This document shows positions 33,385-47,100 of a stretch of 64,000 nt of DNA, piece by piece. Position 1 is the first letter of the stretch. Each line of letters starts with the position of its first letter. Location of the stretch: assembly GCA_963930775.1 (NCBI GenBank), contig OZ005690.1, positions 5,130,225 through 5,194,224 on the forward strand, in the 5' to 3' direction. This DNA is from Cliona cf. orientalis. Its lineage: Eukaryota; Porifera; Demospongiae; Clionaida; Clionaidae. The position numbers and the translations under genes were made by a program. The notes under the pieces were generated by a model. The model saw only the letters and a program-made list of their open reading frames with translations, was not told the DNA's origin and did no database searches.

Positions 33385-35165
33385 TTACACAGTGGATTCA
33401 TCTGATAGAGGTGCCGTATCTTGACATTCCTCTTTAGCACTTGAGGCTTGATTGTTAAGTGATTGCTCTTCAACCAACTCCAAAGTTTCTCTGCACTCGT
33501 TTATCTCAGCGACTGTAGTTTCCCCACTGAAGGCAACGACGTCCAAGTAGCCAGCCATAGCTCCAAGGGACTTTGAGAGTGCATTTACTATGTCTGCAAA
33601 TCGAGGCCGATTCACAGCCTCAAATTCCCAGCATTGCAGTATCAGCTTGTACCTAATTACAATGAGTCGTGGATAATAAATTCTCGTATTATCCCTCAGA
33701 CTCAGCCTCATCCTCTTTTCATTGCAAGCTTAAGTGTGTGACATTAAAATCAGGGGACGAGTTATAATAGAGCTTACAATTGATCACTAATGGCATCATT
33801 GTTGGGCTTTTCCAGACGATGCCCATCAGCCACCAGTCGAGAAAGATCGGTCACATCAACACCTCCATATGGAACTTTCCCTCCACTGAAAATCTCCCAG
33901 CAAGTCACACCATAAGCCCACTGTATTAATACATCACACGATAAGTTAACTCACGCACATGCATACTTATAGCCTAGTAGTTCCAGCCATAATAAAGCTC
34001 ATGGAAAATGCTTATATTAATTAGCTAATAATAATATTATTATAATAACTACTGCAACAGTGTTAAGATTTTGTACTTGAGAATAAATTTTAGCAACTCC
34101 ATACAAAATTTAGCTATAATATTATACGGCTTGAAATTTACACTATAATAATAGCTATAGACTAGGCTACCAGAACTTACAACATCTGATTTCTCCGAGA
34201 ACACATAGTCGTCCATGCTTTCAGGAGCCAGCCACCTCAAAGGCAGCTTAATGTGCGAAGATTTATCTTCACGAAAATACTCCTTTGTCTCCACACTTTC
34301 AGCCAGTCCAAAGTCAGCAACTTTAATGACAAAATTTATGTCAATCCTGCCACGGAAATTGAATCAGATCAGCTCAGAACTTATGATCTTTTGAGTAAAA
34401 ATTAGCTACTAACATGCAGTTTCTTGCTGCCAAATCTCTGTGCACCATCTTCTGACTGACAAGATACTCCATTCCCTTAGCAACCTGAATACACATGTCC
34501 ACCAGCCTCTTTCGTATGGTCATCACCTACACAGACATCAATAAAGAGTCAATTTGAAAGCTATTTTCTGGAATCTGGGGCATGCATGCAATGAATTACA
34601 TATCGGGCCTAGGGCCAATACAGATCGAATACTTTCCATAATATTATTAAAACAGCTTATCAACCATAACAACATTTTATAATAGGCTCCTTTCATTAAA
34701 ATTAATTAATTTTATAGAACGTTATCATGGGCTACCACACAATGTCCTAGTGATGCTACCATCTTGATCTTTTTATGCAACATTTCATCTTACTTCATCT
34801 TCATTTTTGTCACTGAGAGAGACAACCAGTGTTTCTCTGTTTTTCTTGAGGTAAGCCAGCAGGCTACCATTGGCCATGAAGGGCATAATGATATAAGGAG
34901 CTGTACCTCCATCAAGACAGACTCCCATCAGAGGTAGGACATTGGGATGATCAAAGTTGTACATTTTGGCACATTCTTTTAACATATCTCTCACTGTACT
35001 TCTATCATACAGTCCTGTAACACATATAATTATCACAATCCAGGAAATTGAATTACAATTGGATTATGAGTCTATCACCTTTCAGTGTCTTGATAGCCAC
35101 AGTATCAGTCACAATGCTTCCTTGCTGCTTGACGATATATCCCTTGTAGACTATGCCAAACTCAC
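33385..35165 (-). CDS. Tyrosine kinase domain exons of the receptor
   Basis: Glycine loop [11 protein letters not shown] is built across the 35288/35165 junction. Catalytic Lys lies in VAIKTLK, the catalytic loop is HRDLAARN, metal-binding DFG is in VADFGLAES, and the substrate loop has [26 protein letters not shown] follows, then a C-lobe ending [12 protein letters not shown] in the catalytic loop and the LRWLAPE motif mark a tyrosine rather than a serine/threonine kinase. All catalytic residues are present and exon phases agree (0, 1 and 2 junctions fit). The tail ends at a TAA at 33385 after an acidic, Ser-rich stretch. Confidence 0.9.
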
Positions 35166-38100
35166 CTACGAGTATATAAAAAAGGAATGTCATAGAATGC
35201 ACGTGAAGCCCTTAATGCATCCATATCTGGCTAAGCCTGAACTATTGTCGCATATAGCTATTTCTGCATGCTCTTCTGTAGGTGCACCTTGCCCAATTGG
35301 TTCTGATAGTTTGATATTTGCTGAATGGATGAGGAGATAAGGAGGAAGATGAAGTTTGTAGGAACTTTGAACGGATATAGTCTTCGTAAGTGACTCGAGA
35401 TAAACTACAATTGACAGGAATTTGCATGCATGCAGTTCATAGTTACTAAAATATAACTTACATTCACCATACTTGTTTGGATCTTTTGGAGAACTGAGAT
35501 CAATGCTGCAAAATTCAAGCATTGATTATTACTTAGAGGAGAGAGGGAGAGAGAAAGGAGAAAGGGGGCGGATGAGAGAAATTAGTTGTTATATTACAAC
35601 GTACGAGTCACTTTTCTTCTTAAGAGCACCACTAACATAGTAGCAGATACCAATCATTATCACTACTATTGCAATAAGTAGTACGAATATTACGGCTCCA
35701 ACGGTGCTAGAAATGATGACAATTTCTCGTTGAGAATTAGAGATGGGTGGTGGACCTCCTATAACAGGACCAATTATTTCATTGAGGTGCATACTAGTCT
35801 CATCCCCAGACCCCATCTCCAAAAGGAGGAAAGGATCTGGTAGCTAGACGTCGAGTAGCTACTTTCTGGGGCTTGCTGACGTGGTATTTCTGAATTCTGT
35901 CCCGCCATCAGATTCATGCCATGTGGCTTGCATATGATTATCATGTGACACCTTGCCATAGCCAACCTTTGCTGCACATAAGAGCCGTTGATGCGTTAGT
36001 CTTGTCCCCAAACCAACATCCAAAGAAGGAAAGGGTCTGGGGACATTGGCGCTTGGTTCTGCAAGCTCAGCAATTATTTGCATAGGTTTGTATTGGAGCA
36101 CATGCGGTTACGTGATGGTACACAAGACCAAGCAAGAAAAGGCCTGCAATGTCCCCAGACCCTTTCCTTGCATGCATGGTGGGGTCTGGGAACGAGACTA
36201 TAGATTCGTTGCCTTGACACAATGATATATATACATTGTCATGATGTATGCATGCATGAATCTCTACACTATCGGAGCTTAATAAAATTAATGCATGTAC
36301 ACTGAAATAATATTATATTATTACCTTCAAGTTGTAATTGACAAATAAATCCATCCCCTACATACCCAGGATCACATTCACAAGTGTATGTTCCAAGTGT
36401 GTTTGTACAAGTAGCATTTGCATGGCAGGGACTGGACATACATTCATCGATATCTATAATGATAATCAAACATTCAATTTTGCCAAGGGCTTCTGTACGT
36501 AAAATTAACCCTTCAAGGATCTTGCATGCATGCACTTCTTGTTACCTTGACATTTCTCTTCGTTTCCCATACTAAAGTTGTATCCCTCCTTACATGTGCA
36601 TTCGTAGCTACCCATGGTATTATTACAGTGCATCCTGTCCGAACAGTTGTGCTGGTTGGTAGCACACTCATTGATATCTGTTATATTGTATATTATATAT
36701 ATAGCTAGTAGTCAACCACTGAACAGATCACAATAGTATTATAATTATAAGCTTACCATCACATCCAGTTATTGCATCTTCATAGCCAATGATACACTGA
36801 CATACATAGCTTCAGTATTCACACATTTCTCATTTCGAATTCGCTTGGAACAGAAGTTCAGCGTAGGATCCTGACATTCGTTTATATCTACAATGATAAT
36901 TATTTATAACTTCACTACATCTATAACAATCACAGAGCCAACCTTCACAACTGTTGCTTGTTTTGTTCTCTTGATAACCATCCTTACAATTACACTTGTA
37001 TGACCCAATTGTATTGTTACATATCCGGTTGTCAGACTCAACACAAAACATAGGAATATTACATTCATCAATGTCTGTAACACAGGTATTATAATGCACA
37101 TGAGCATATTTAAACTTAGTCCCAATTTTGGCAAGGCTTATTAATCTAACCGTCAGTATGGGAGCACCTATAACTGGCATTAGTGAAATTGTGTCACTTA
37201 ATGTGTTATAATATTATGTATTATTATTAGCGTAGTGTCCTAAGCAAGCAGCCACTCCCGTGTAAGCGCCCACGTGCGGACCAAAATAGCGAGTTACGTT
37301 TAAGCACCCAGCATGTATCTCACAGCAACTGTATCTCACAGCAGTTGCATTTCTATCCTATCTGTGGTAGCTATTTCATTATACACAGGCTTACCATCAC
37401 ATGTAGTGCCATCTGAATTAAGTTGGAAACCTTCATCACAACCACATTCATAAGAAGTCGTTTCATTGGAGACAGTACGATTACAAGTTTGTGTGCAATT
37501 ATTTGTCACACCATCTTGACATTCAGTGGGATCTGAATGGTGCATGTATGAAGCAAAGGGGTTGACTCTTGTAAATCAAGCAACTTTTAAAAATTAATTA
37601 TGGTGTATAGAAAGAAATAATCATTCATGCAGCTGAACAAAGATGCATGTCTTTTTATAAAGTGCCAATTAATCATTGACACTTGTGGGTAACATGCATT
37701 GCTATGGAAGCCGAGAAGTGCAATTTACCGCACGACGCCCATTTCTGCATGCGGAGGGCCAGCTCCGCATGCGGACGTACGTTCTCCGCGTGCGGAGGGT
37801 GTCTTCTCCGCGTGCGGAGACCCTGCTCCGCATGCGGAGATACCTTCTCGGCGTGCGAAGACTCTGCTCCGCATGCGGAGGTAGCGTCTTGACGTGCGGA
37901 GGCCTCTTTTTCAAACCATCACAGCCTAGCCGTTTCATTACCCCACCAGTGTTAATAGTAGCGTCGATCTTGGCGTGGTTAACCTTCTTGAGAAGCCTCT
38001 TCAGCAGGGACTGTGACTTTTACAAGACTGTGACTGCCCGGCGTGCAGGGTGTGGCTAGCGAGACTAGGTCCGGCGACGATCGAGCCAGAGTGTGTCATA

Positions 38101-41100
38101 ATTAGATAGTATACTAGTAAGTTGTAGCTATTGAACACTTAGTAACTACTGTCCATATTCTCTGGCTACTGGCTCTAAGACAGTCGTTCCATTCATGGGG
38201 CGGAGCCCAATTTCACAAAGTGACCACACCCAGTTTTATTGATCACGCCCATACTACATGTAGGGTGTGCATATTATTCAGCAGCTTTGATGAACTATAG
38301 CTAGCTAGCAATTTTGATGCTTGATAAAAACGCTATGCTAAAGCTTCAAAATCGCTAGCCCGTTCATTAGTAGCTGCTGAATAATTCACACCCAATAATA
38401 TTACGATGAGCGTGATCAATAAAACGGGGTGTGGTCGCTTTGTGAAATTGGGCTCCACCCCACCAGGAATATGGACGGTGTACATACTAGGTGTTCAATC
38501 CTAGTAGCTACAACTTACTATAGTATACGATCTAATTGTGGCGCACTCCGGCTCTCGGTTTTGACCGTCACCGGATCTATTATAGTCTCGCTAGCCACAC
38601 CCTTAACTTAAAGCTTCACGCGGGGCCTTTATACTCAGTCATAGCCTTGTAGAAGTCACAGTGCCTGCTGAAGAGGCTTCTCAAGAGGTTAACCACGCCA
38701 AGATCGACCCTAGTATTAATACTAGTGGCGTAATGAAACGGCTAGGCTGTGATAGTTTAGAAAAAATGTCTCCGCACGTCAAGACGCTACCTCCGCATGC
38801 GGAGCAGGGTCTGCGCACGCCGAGAAGTGCACCTCCGCATGCGGAGGTACGTCTCCGCACGCCGAGAAATGCACCTCCGCATGCGGAGTACGTCTCCGCA
38901 CGCCGAGAAGTGCATCTCCGCATGCGGAGCAGGGTCTGCGCACGCCGAGAAGTGCACCTCCGCATGCGGAGGTACGTCTCCGCACGCCGAGAAATGCACC
39001 TTTGCATGCGGGGTACGTCTCCGCACGCCGAGAAGTGCACCTCCGCATGCGGGGTACGTCTCCGCACGCCGAGAAGTGCATCTCCGCATGCGGGGTACGT
39101 CTCCGCACGCCGAGAAGTGCATCTCCGCATGCGGGGGTGCGTCTCAGCACGCCGAGAAGTGCACCTCCGCATGCGGAGGTGCGTTTCCGCACGCGGAGAA
39201 CGATTGCTCGCGTGCGGAGAGCCAGCTCCGCATGCGAAGAACGTTTGCCCGCATGCGGAGCTGGCTCTCCGCACGCGGAGAACGTACATCCGCATGCGGA
39301 GCTGGCCCTCCGCATGCGGAAATGGGCGTCGTGCGGGAAATTGCACTTCTCGGCTTCCATACATTGCTTTGTACGTTAATACTCAAAGATATATACCACA
39401 GACAGTGATGTTTGTAGCCACACTGAGATTTCCAAAAGTGTTGTATACTACACAGGTGACAACAATAGCCTCAGTGTTGGCACTGAAGAGAGAGAGTAAG
39501 GTAGTTTCATTCAACTGCAAAACACTGTCAGTGGACGTCTGCATCTGAAGCATTTCCATGCTACTGAAATTTAATGATATCCTTTCAACGGTGAAATTGA
39601 AGCGAGGAAGTGGATCTGGCTCATTGCTGAGTGAGCATTCCAAAGCAATGTTGGGCAATAATGAATCCATGTCTTCAAGACAAAAATTCGTTCCGACACT
39701 ATAGGAGAGGTTGTGATTAGGCCGCTCTATTAAATTTGAGAGCATGTTAACCACTATACCATATTAATTATTATTATGCAATTTCTGACCTGGATTTTGT
39801 ACTTCTGAATCAATATCTGGAGGTACTCCACAGCTGTAGCTACCGATTGAGTTACGGCAATTGGAATTTTCAGGACAAGAATCTAGCCCAGTATCACACT
39901 CATTGATATCTGAAGTCAAGAACTTCATTGATTTTTATGCAATAAATGGAATACTATGATACCATTGCATATGTTGCCACTGCCACGGTAACCATTCCTG
40001 CACTCGCATTTATAGCTTCCAATGGTGTTCTTGCAGTCGGCATTAATGTCACAAGAATATAGGTCAAATTCACACTCATCAAGATCTGTCATAGTATAAT
40101 TATTATGTAAAATCAGAAAGCACAATCTAATTAAGTACCTTCACACCCTCTTAAATTAAGTGTATTAAGGTAGAAGCCTGGATGACAAGCACATGTTAGT
40201 GATCCAGTTGTATTGACACACAGTTGCGAGCAGTTTAGAGTTCCACAATCACTATTATCTACAGCATAAAAGTTTATGAACATACCATATTAATTTTAAT
40301 AATGGACACTAATTAACATACTTAAGCATGTTATTCCATTGCCACTGAATCCATCACGACAAGTGCAGCTGTAGCTCCCTTCGGTGTTAAAGCAATCAGC
40401 ATTTTCGTTGCAGTGATTGATCCCAGTTCTACATTCATCCAAATCTGCATGATCAACAATTAGCTCATAGTATTATTTACAATGCTGATTTATTTCAATA
40501 CTGCGGCCAGGTCTTATAAGCCTTAATCCTCACCAGTACATTGTTGCTCATCAAGGTTGAAAGTGTAGCCAGGAGGACAGATACAAATGAAGGAGCCCGG
40601 CATGTTAATACAAGTCCCATTACCACAAACATGACTGTCACATTCATCAACATCTTTAGTATTAGTATTAATAGATATAATTAATATTATTGCTAAACCG
40701 AGGTTGTATGATAACAACATACCTGTACATGTTTCACTGTCAAGTCGTCGTACATAGCCAGGAGAACAGCCACATACTTCAGTGCAATTATTATCAAAAG
40801 AAAAACAACTTTCGGGTGAATTACATGGACAAGTAACTAGATTTTCAGATGTATCATCTAGACAAAACAAAACAAAATCATGACTATTGCACAAATACTG
40901 GTGCATCTTCATTTACCAATGCAAGTTTTCCCGTCTCCAAGAAATCCATCATTGCAGGTACACTTAAAACTTCCATCTGTGTTTGTACAGTTTGCATTTT
41001 CGTCACAGTCATGTAATCCATTCTTGCACTCATCGTCATCTATCAGCAGCAATTACAGTTGCAAGTTAGGCTTTTGGCATGGGTGTAATAATATTATAAT

Positions 41101-44100
41101 ATTGTTGTATACAAACCTGGACAAGTGAATCCATTGCCAAAATAACCACTATTACAGGAGCAGTTACCATCAGTACAGTTGCAGTTGCCTGATCAAAAAA
41201 AGATAAACTGGATAGCATGTGGGACTTTCTTGATGGTAAAAGTAATATTAATAGGTATAAGCACTAAAACTAATGTACGTGGCATGCACAATAATCATGT
41301 GCATCTATGGAAATCCCATGAACCAAATTTATATTGATGATTTACAGTCGCTGTATAAGATTTCAATGGTTGCTACAGCTGTTACGACTCTGGCTAAATT
41401 TTCCGAATGAGATATCCTCAAGTTTCCATAGAAAGTTTCTGAATCTTCAGATAAGGTGTCATTAACTATCAGTACTCGAACAGATTTCTCAAATTCGTCA
41501 GGGTTGAAAGTCACACTGAGACTGAGTGAACGGTAATCCTCTTGACCTATAGCAACAGTATAGCAAGAGGATAAGAGTGTTGAACTAGTAAAACAATGTT
41601 CCAGTAGAGTGACATCACAGATGCATAGCTAATTAAATGAATTCTATAGTGTTAAAGTAATAATAATAATATAGCACATGACAGTTTACACAGGTGACCA
41701 CTGGATCATGCCCTACTGTACAGTAGATAGATCTAGAGCAACATTCCAGCTGTGTTTACAGTGCTAAACAATACACTAGTGAGACTGCAGATTGACTAGT
41801 TTTGCTTGCGTCACTCTACCGGAATGTTGTGTAGACTTTTGTATAGTAGTTCAACATCCTTATCCTAGTCTACTCTTGCCTATAGTTACGATAATCTATG
41901 GAAGCCGAGAAGGGCAATTTCGTTCGATTCCGCAACCTGAGCTCCGCATCCCACATCCCGCAAAGTTAACTTTTATATAATACTCTGTGAGTGTCCAATT
42001 ATAACATATGGCGGATAGCTATAGCGGGTTAAATTTATCGATGAGAGCTACGGTTTTGTGCTGGAGCTATACAAAGGTCCATAAAATAATATTAGTGGCG
42101 ATTAATGCCTCTATAGTATTAAGTATTATCATGATACAGGACGGCCATTCAAAGGGGCGTGGCTAAAAGATCGTGAAAGCATAACTAACTTTTTCAGTGC
42201 TAGAATCTACATGAAAGTGATCGATAATCACTACTAGCTATAGCTATCATCCAGCAGACGGCGTATCTACTTGAGGTGTCTAGTCTATGCTTTCTGCCCT
42301 AGCTGACCCGAGGTCTGTATCGGCGATTACGTCATCTGTTTATCGTTGGCACAGCACCACGCCCTTGGCTTATTAATTACTATTAGCTACTTGCTGTCAG
42401 CCCAACCACTGCAGCAATATGGCCATCTGAAGTTTATACTCCTGAACTCAGACATACACTATAGCTAGCTCAAGCTTGAGTGCGGGATGCGGGATGCGGG
42501 ATGCGGAGTGCATCCCGCATCCCGCATCCATGTCTGAGTATAAACTTCAGATTAGTCATCGCTGTACATGCTGTACATGTTTGGGGCTCATGTAGTGACA
42601 CTATGACAGCAAGTAGGCTAAGCTACATAATAGTCTAGTATCTAGTAAGCCAAGGGCATGGCGCTGCGCCAACGATAAACAGATGACGTAATTAATCGAT
42701 ACAGACCTCGGGCCCAGGCGGAAAGCATAGATTAGACACCTCAAGTAGCTACGCCGTCTGCTGGATGATAGCTATAGCTAGTAGTGATTATCGATCACTT
42801 TTATATAGATTCTAGCACTGAAAAAGTTAGCTGTGCTTTCACGATCTTTTAGCCACACCCCTTTGAATGGCCGTCCTGTCTTGTGACAATATACTTAATA
42901 CTATAGAGGCATTAATTGCCACTAATATTATTTTATGGACCTTCGTAGCTCCTGCACAAAACCGTAGCTCTCATCGATAAAGTAACCAGCTATAGCTATC
43001 CGCCATACGTTATAGTTGGATACTCACAGAGTATTATACAAAAGTTAACTTTGCGGGATGCGGGTTGCGGGTTGCGGAATCGAACGAAATTACCCTTCTC
43101 GGTTTCCATAATAATCAGTGAAATTGTGTTAAACCCTATTGCATGTATCATGCTTGTATGAAATTCAATGACTAGCCTATGATACAAACGTACATAGCAA
43201 GCTACCATAAAATGCTAGATACAATTACTAACCTAGTGCTGTACCAGCTGAAGTATTGAAGAGAACAGTAACACTTTGATTGCTTGACGCAGCATCACCA
43301 ACAAGAGTCTTAGTGATTATCAAATCAATAAAGCCGTCATCTTCAGACACAGTGTATGCACTTGGACTGAACTCAATATTAAAGACTGAAATAATATTAT
43401 TATAATTATGTATAGAAAAAGTAAATAAAGTGAATCACACATGCAGTTATCAGTGGATGTTTTGCGTTTGTACATGTATGTATTAAAGCCGATGATGATG
43501 GCACGTTGCATGATGCTATATATAGCACAAGGCTAGCTTAAATTATTTATCCGCTGGATTACGTCAGCCAAGAGAATGCGTGTGGTTCGGCCAGTTAAGT
43601 TAAGTGAAATTAGCTACTTATCAGAGAAATTAGCAATCAGCTTGACAGTGTATATGATGTATTCGCTGGATACATGCATGCATCAGATACTGATTTTCAA
43701 GTCCCAGAAAGGCTCCATGGAGACCCTGAATTTTCTGGTAATTACGTCACAGATTACATAATAATTACCTCATCAAAGTAAATTGCTACAGAGGATGTAA
43801 TGAAAAACTTACCACATCACTCATCCCTCATGAAAAGTATCACGCTGCTAGCCTACGCCGCCCATTATCGACCCCGGACACATAACAAATTGTGCATGCT
43901 CCTTATTGCATAATATTGGGGCATATGGCATGAGCCAGTTGACCCGGACGTGACCTCAATCTGCTATGTGCTAGACCGAATAGGGAAACCCCCCGGAGCA
44001 TGAGCTCGCCAAAGAAAGCGAATATGGCCATATCTCATGGACAGTCCACAACTTTTTCTACACTAGGTTCGAATCGTGGGTCCCAACAAGAGCTAAATAT

Positions 44101-47100
44101 TTTGAAATAGACTTCACTGTAATTTTATCACAAGTATAAAAACAATTGAATAAAATTGAAGGATGAAGTAAGGATGGCAGGATCAAAAAATACATAAACA
44201 AGATTTGTAGGGAAAATCACATCCACTATACATCCCTACACTTGGTTTCTCGATTATCATGTACCTAACTTGTTCATTAAGCACTCTTGACTTGCATATG
44301 GAAGATATTACCGTCCTTGCACCCCTCAAAAGCAAGTGTAGGGATGTATAATGGATGTGATTATCCCTACAAATCTTGTTTATGTATTTTTTGATCCTGC
44401 CATCCCTACTTCATCCTTCAATTTTATTCAATTGTTTTTATACTTGTTTCTGTTCCTTTTTTATTGCTCTCAGAATAATTCATCTTACATGATTCGCTGT
44501 CAATATTCCAGTGTAGAAGAATGAAGACCATATCTGCGCAAAATTCTTAGCCACGCCCCTCGCGTTCCTATGCCTATGAGGAGGTTGACAAAGAAGGCAG
44601 CATTAGGCGGCCGATAACGATGTAGCAATGGGACTCTTTCGTTTAGGGCAAGTTCTAAGTTTTATTGTTGGCAGCAGCTAATCTGTACGTTACGGCTGAG
44701 CTCCTCGAGCCTTGCGCACCGGGCCAAGTTCAGAATCACTCAGTGATATCATCCATGATCTATCCAGCGGATCACTAGCATTGCGCGCGCTAGCGAGTAG
44801 CTCGCTTATGACTAGCGCCTTACCGTTTCTCGAGCCTTGCGCTTTCATATCCTTGATCGATCCAGCAGAGCGCTAGAACACTAGCGCTAGGGCTAGGCAT
44901 GGCAATCGCCAAGGCCTCGATGGCCAGGGCGCTGTCACATGACTTCACCATGGTAACACATTCTGAGCATGCGCATTAGATCACAAAATGGTGTATCAGA
45001 TTATTGTCAATGCACCGTACACACCCACTATTACGTAACTATCAAGATAACGCAATATTAGCGTGCCACTGCAATGCGCGCTACTAAATGGAATGGATTT
45101 ATACTTAAACTAAGATGAGAGGTCAAGGCAATCTCAAGCTAGCCCTGGAAACTAGAAAGAAAGAAAGAAAGAAAGAAAAATTGACAAATGGCCATTTTTT
45201 TGAATATCTGGTTCTGGCATATACAATTGAATTGATGGATGATCTTGGTCTTGTTAGATAGATAATTTGCTAGAGATTCCGATTGTCACACTTAGAAATT
45301 TCACAAAATTACCTATTTTGAGATATTTGGGTATTTGTAATGTAGAATCCCGCGATTACGCCCCCCCCCCCCCCCCCCCCTTTGTGCATGCTAGGATTGG
45401 GCAAAAGTGGGGAGGGGGCTTATACGCGGGATCCTAACATTTCCGTGTGACGACCATTACCGACCGCCGAATACCACGTGGGTGCGCGATCTCTGTACTT
45501 TCTCTGGCTGTTTGGTGGGCAAAACTCGAGAAAAAACGACAAAGTAAGGCATATTGTGACACAAATAGCTAGTTTGCTAGCTGTAGCTACTGTTTTTATT
45601 GATTTATGGACTCCATTTTACAGTTAGGGAGGGGGGGGCTTATACGCAAGACAAAACTACCTATGCAGGAACTTGAGCTAAAAATGCAGGGAGGCTTATG
45701 CGTGAGGGGGGGGGGGGCGTATTAGCGGGATTCTACGGTATTACATATATGGCATATCCGGGCCATCCCTACTTATAGAGTCTACTGACTCTATGATAAT
45801 TATCTCATAGGTTGGCCAATTTTTTTTGATTCGGACTTGGGATGTAATGATAAATTTACAACTACATCCCTTGTCCTTCACCACCCATTATCCACCGATA
45901 TACCTCAGACACAAAATACAAGCTGCGCATGCTCCGTACTGCACAATATTGGGCTGTGCGCATGAATAAGCATGTTCGCTAATTAACGGTATGAGGTAAT
46001 TGATTATGATACCTATGATGCTTAGCTTACATGGAAGGCTTTTGGGACCCAGAATTCAAATTTAGTGTAGAAGAGATCATGGACTATTGATGAGATATGG
46101 CAATTCGGTCAGTTCGCTTTCTTAGGTGAGCTCGTACACTAGTGAATTTCCCTATTCAGTCAGTTCAGTCTACTTGAGGTTGCATCGAGGCTCAACGACC
46201 ACATGGCAGATCGAGGTCATGTCCATGTCAACTCGCTGCGACGTTCCACTGAGATGGATTCGGACTCTTTACCTTGACTTTGAGGCGAGTCTCGCCAAAG
46301 AAGTTGGATATTTTTCTACGGTTTTCTTCCAGCGATGGCTTCCGATCATACTCCCATGAACTATTACAGAGCTTATTCCAAGAATTGCTGTGTTCACAAC
46401 TTGCTAGCTTTGTGATAGAGCGCTCGAACGTGCTGGCAGTGGGCAAGGCCAAAACTTCACTCTCTATTAAGCGCACATCATCTAATAGGCACATGTTTCC
46501 TTGCCACCGAGAGTGCATGAGTGCATGATAAGCACATGCGCTTATTAGCCAGACTTTACGGTAGTTACATTGGCCAATTTTATTTGTTGTTGATTGGGAC
46601 TCGGGATGTACCTAAGTCGTGCAATACAAGTGGGGAATGTGCTCTAGAGAACTTTACTTCATAATAATATTAGGTAATCTGAGGGGCCATATACCTTGTA
46701 ATAATTTTTTACTACAAGATGTAGCTACATCATGAAACACATGCATAAAACTTTGAACTACATGGACTATAATAATATTTTACTACCCATAGCTACAATA
46801 TTTGATCTCACAATCATGGCAAGGATAATATATTGGCCAATATGCATGCATGAGCTACTAACAGCATGTACAATACAATCAAGATTGCCAGAATCTTAGA
46901 GTAGCCCCGAACTTTGAATCTACCCTGGTACGCTATTATGGCATAGACCACACCCCTCACTATAGGCCACGATAAGCTAATGGTAGTCTCACACGCCAGC
47001 CCCTATAGAGAGAGAAAGTGTTTGATAAAAAGGGTCGCACTCACCATGTCCCTCTGGATTTTCGCAATGCAATGATTAGTATTTTGGTGATACTGTGAGT

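Larger units (their letters stand above)
43936..46230. repeat. ~2.3 kb unit flanked by ~180-bp inverted repeats
   Basis: 43936-44090 (GACCTCAATCTGCTATGTG, GGAGCATGAGCTCGCC, AAGAAAGCGAATATGGCCAT) is matched in reverse by 46025-46230 (GGCGAGTT-like, ATGGCAATTCGGTCAGTTCG, CCACATGGCAGATCGAGG). In addition 43855-43935 and 45885-45970 are direct matches (CACCCATTATC.., GCATGCTCC.., ATATTGGG). The enclosed part holds a MITE and the second copy of the 7860-9430 repeat. All of it is in the 5.6 kb receptor intron. Confidence 0.6.

Noticed and set aside
38661..39548. 295-codon plus-strand frame and several minus-strand frames rich in Arg/His/Ala/Cys
   Set aside because: They lie across the foldback arms and the ~39-bp array of FB-B and continue into a receptor exon in antisense. 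There is no independent coding evidence.
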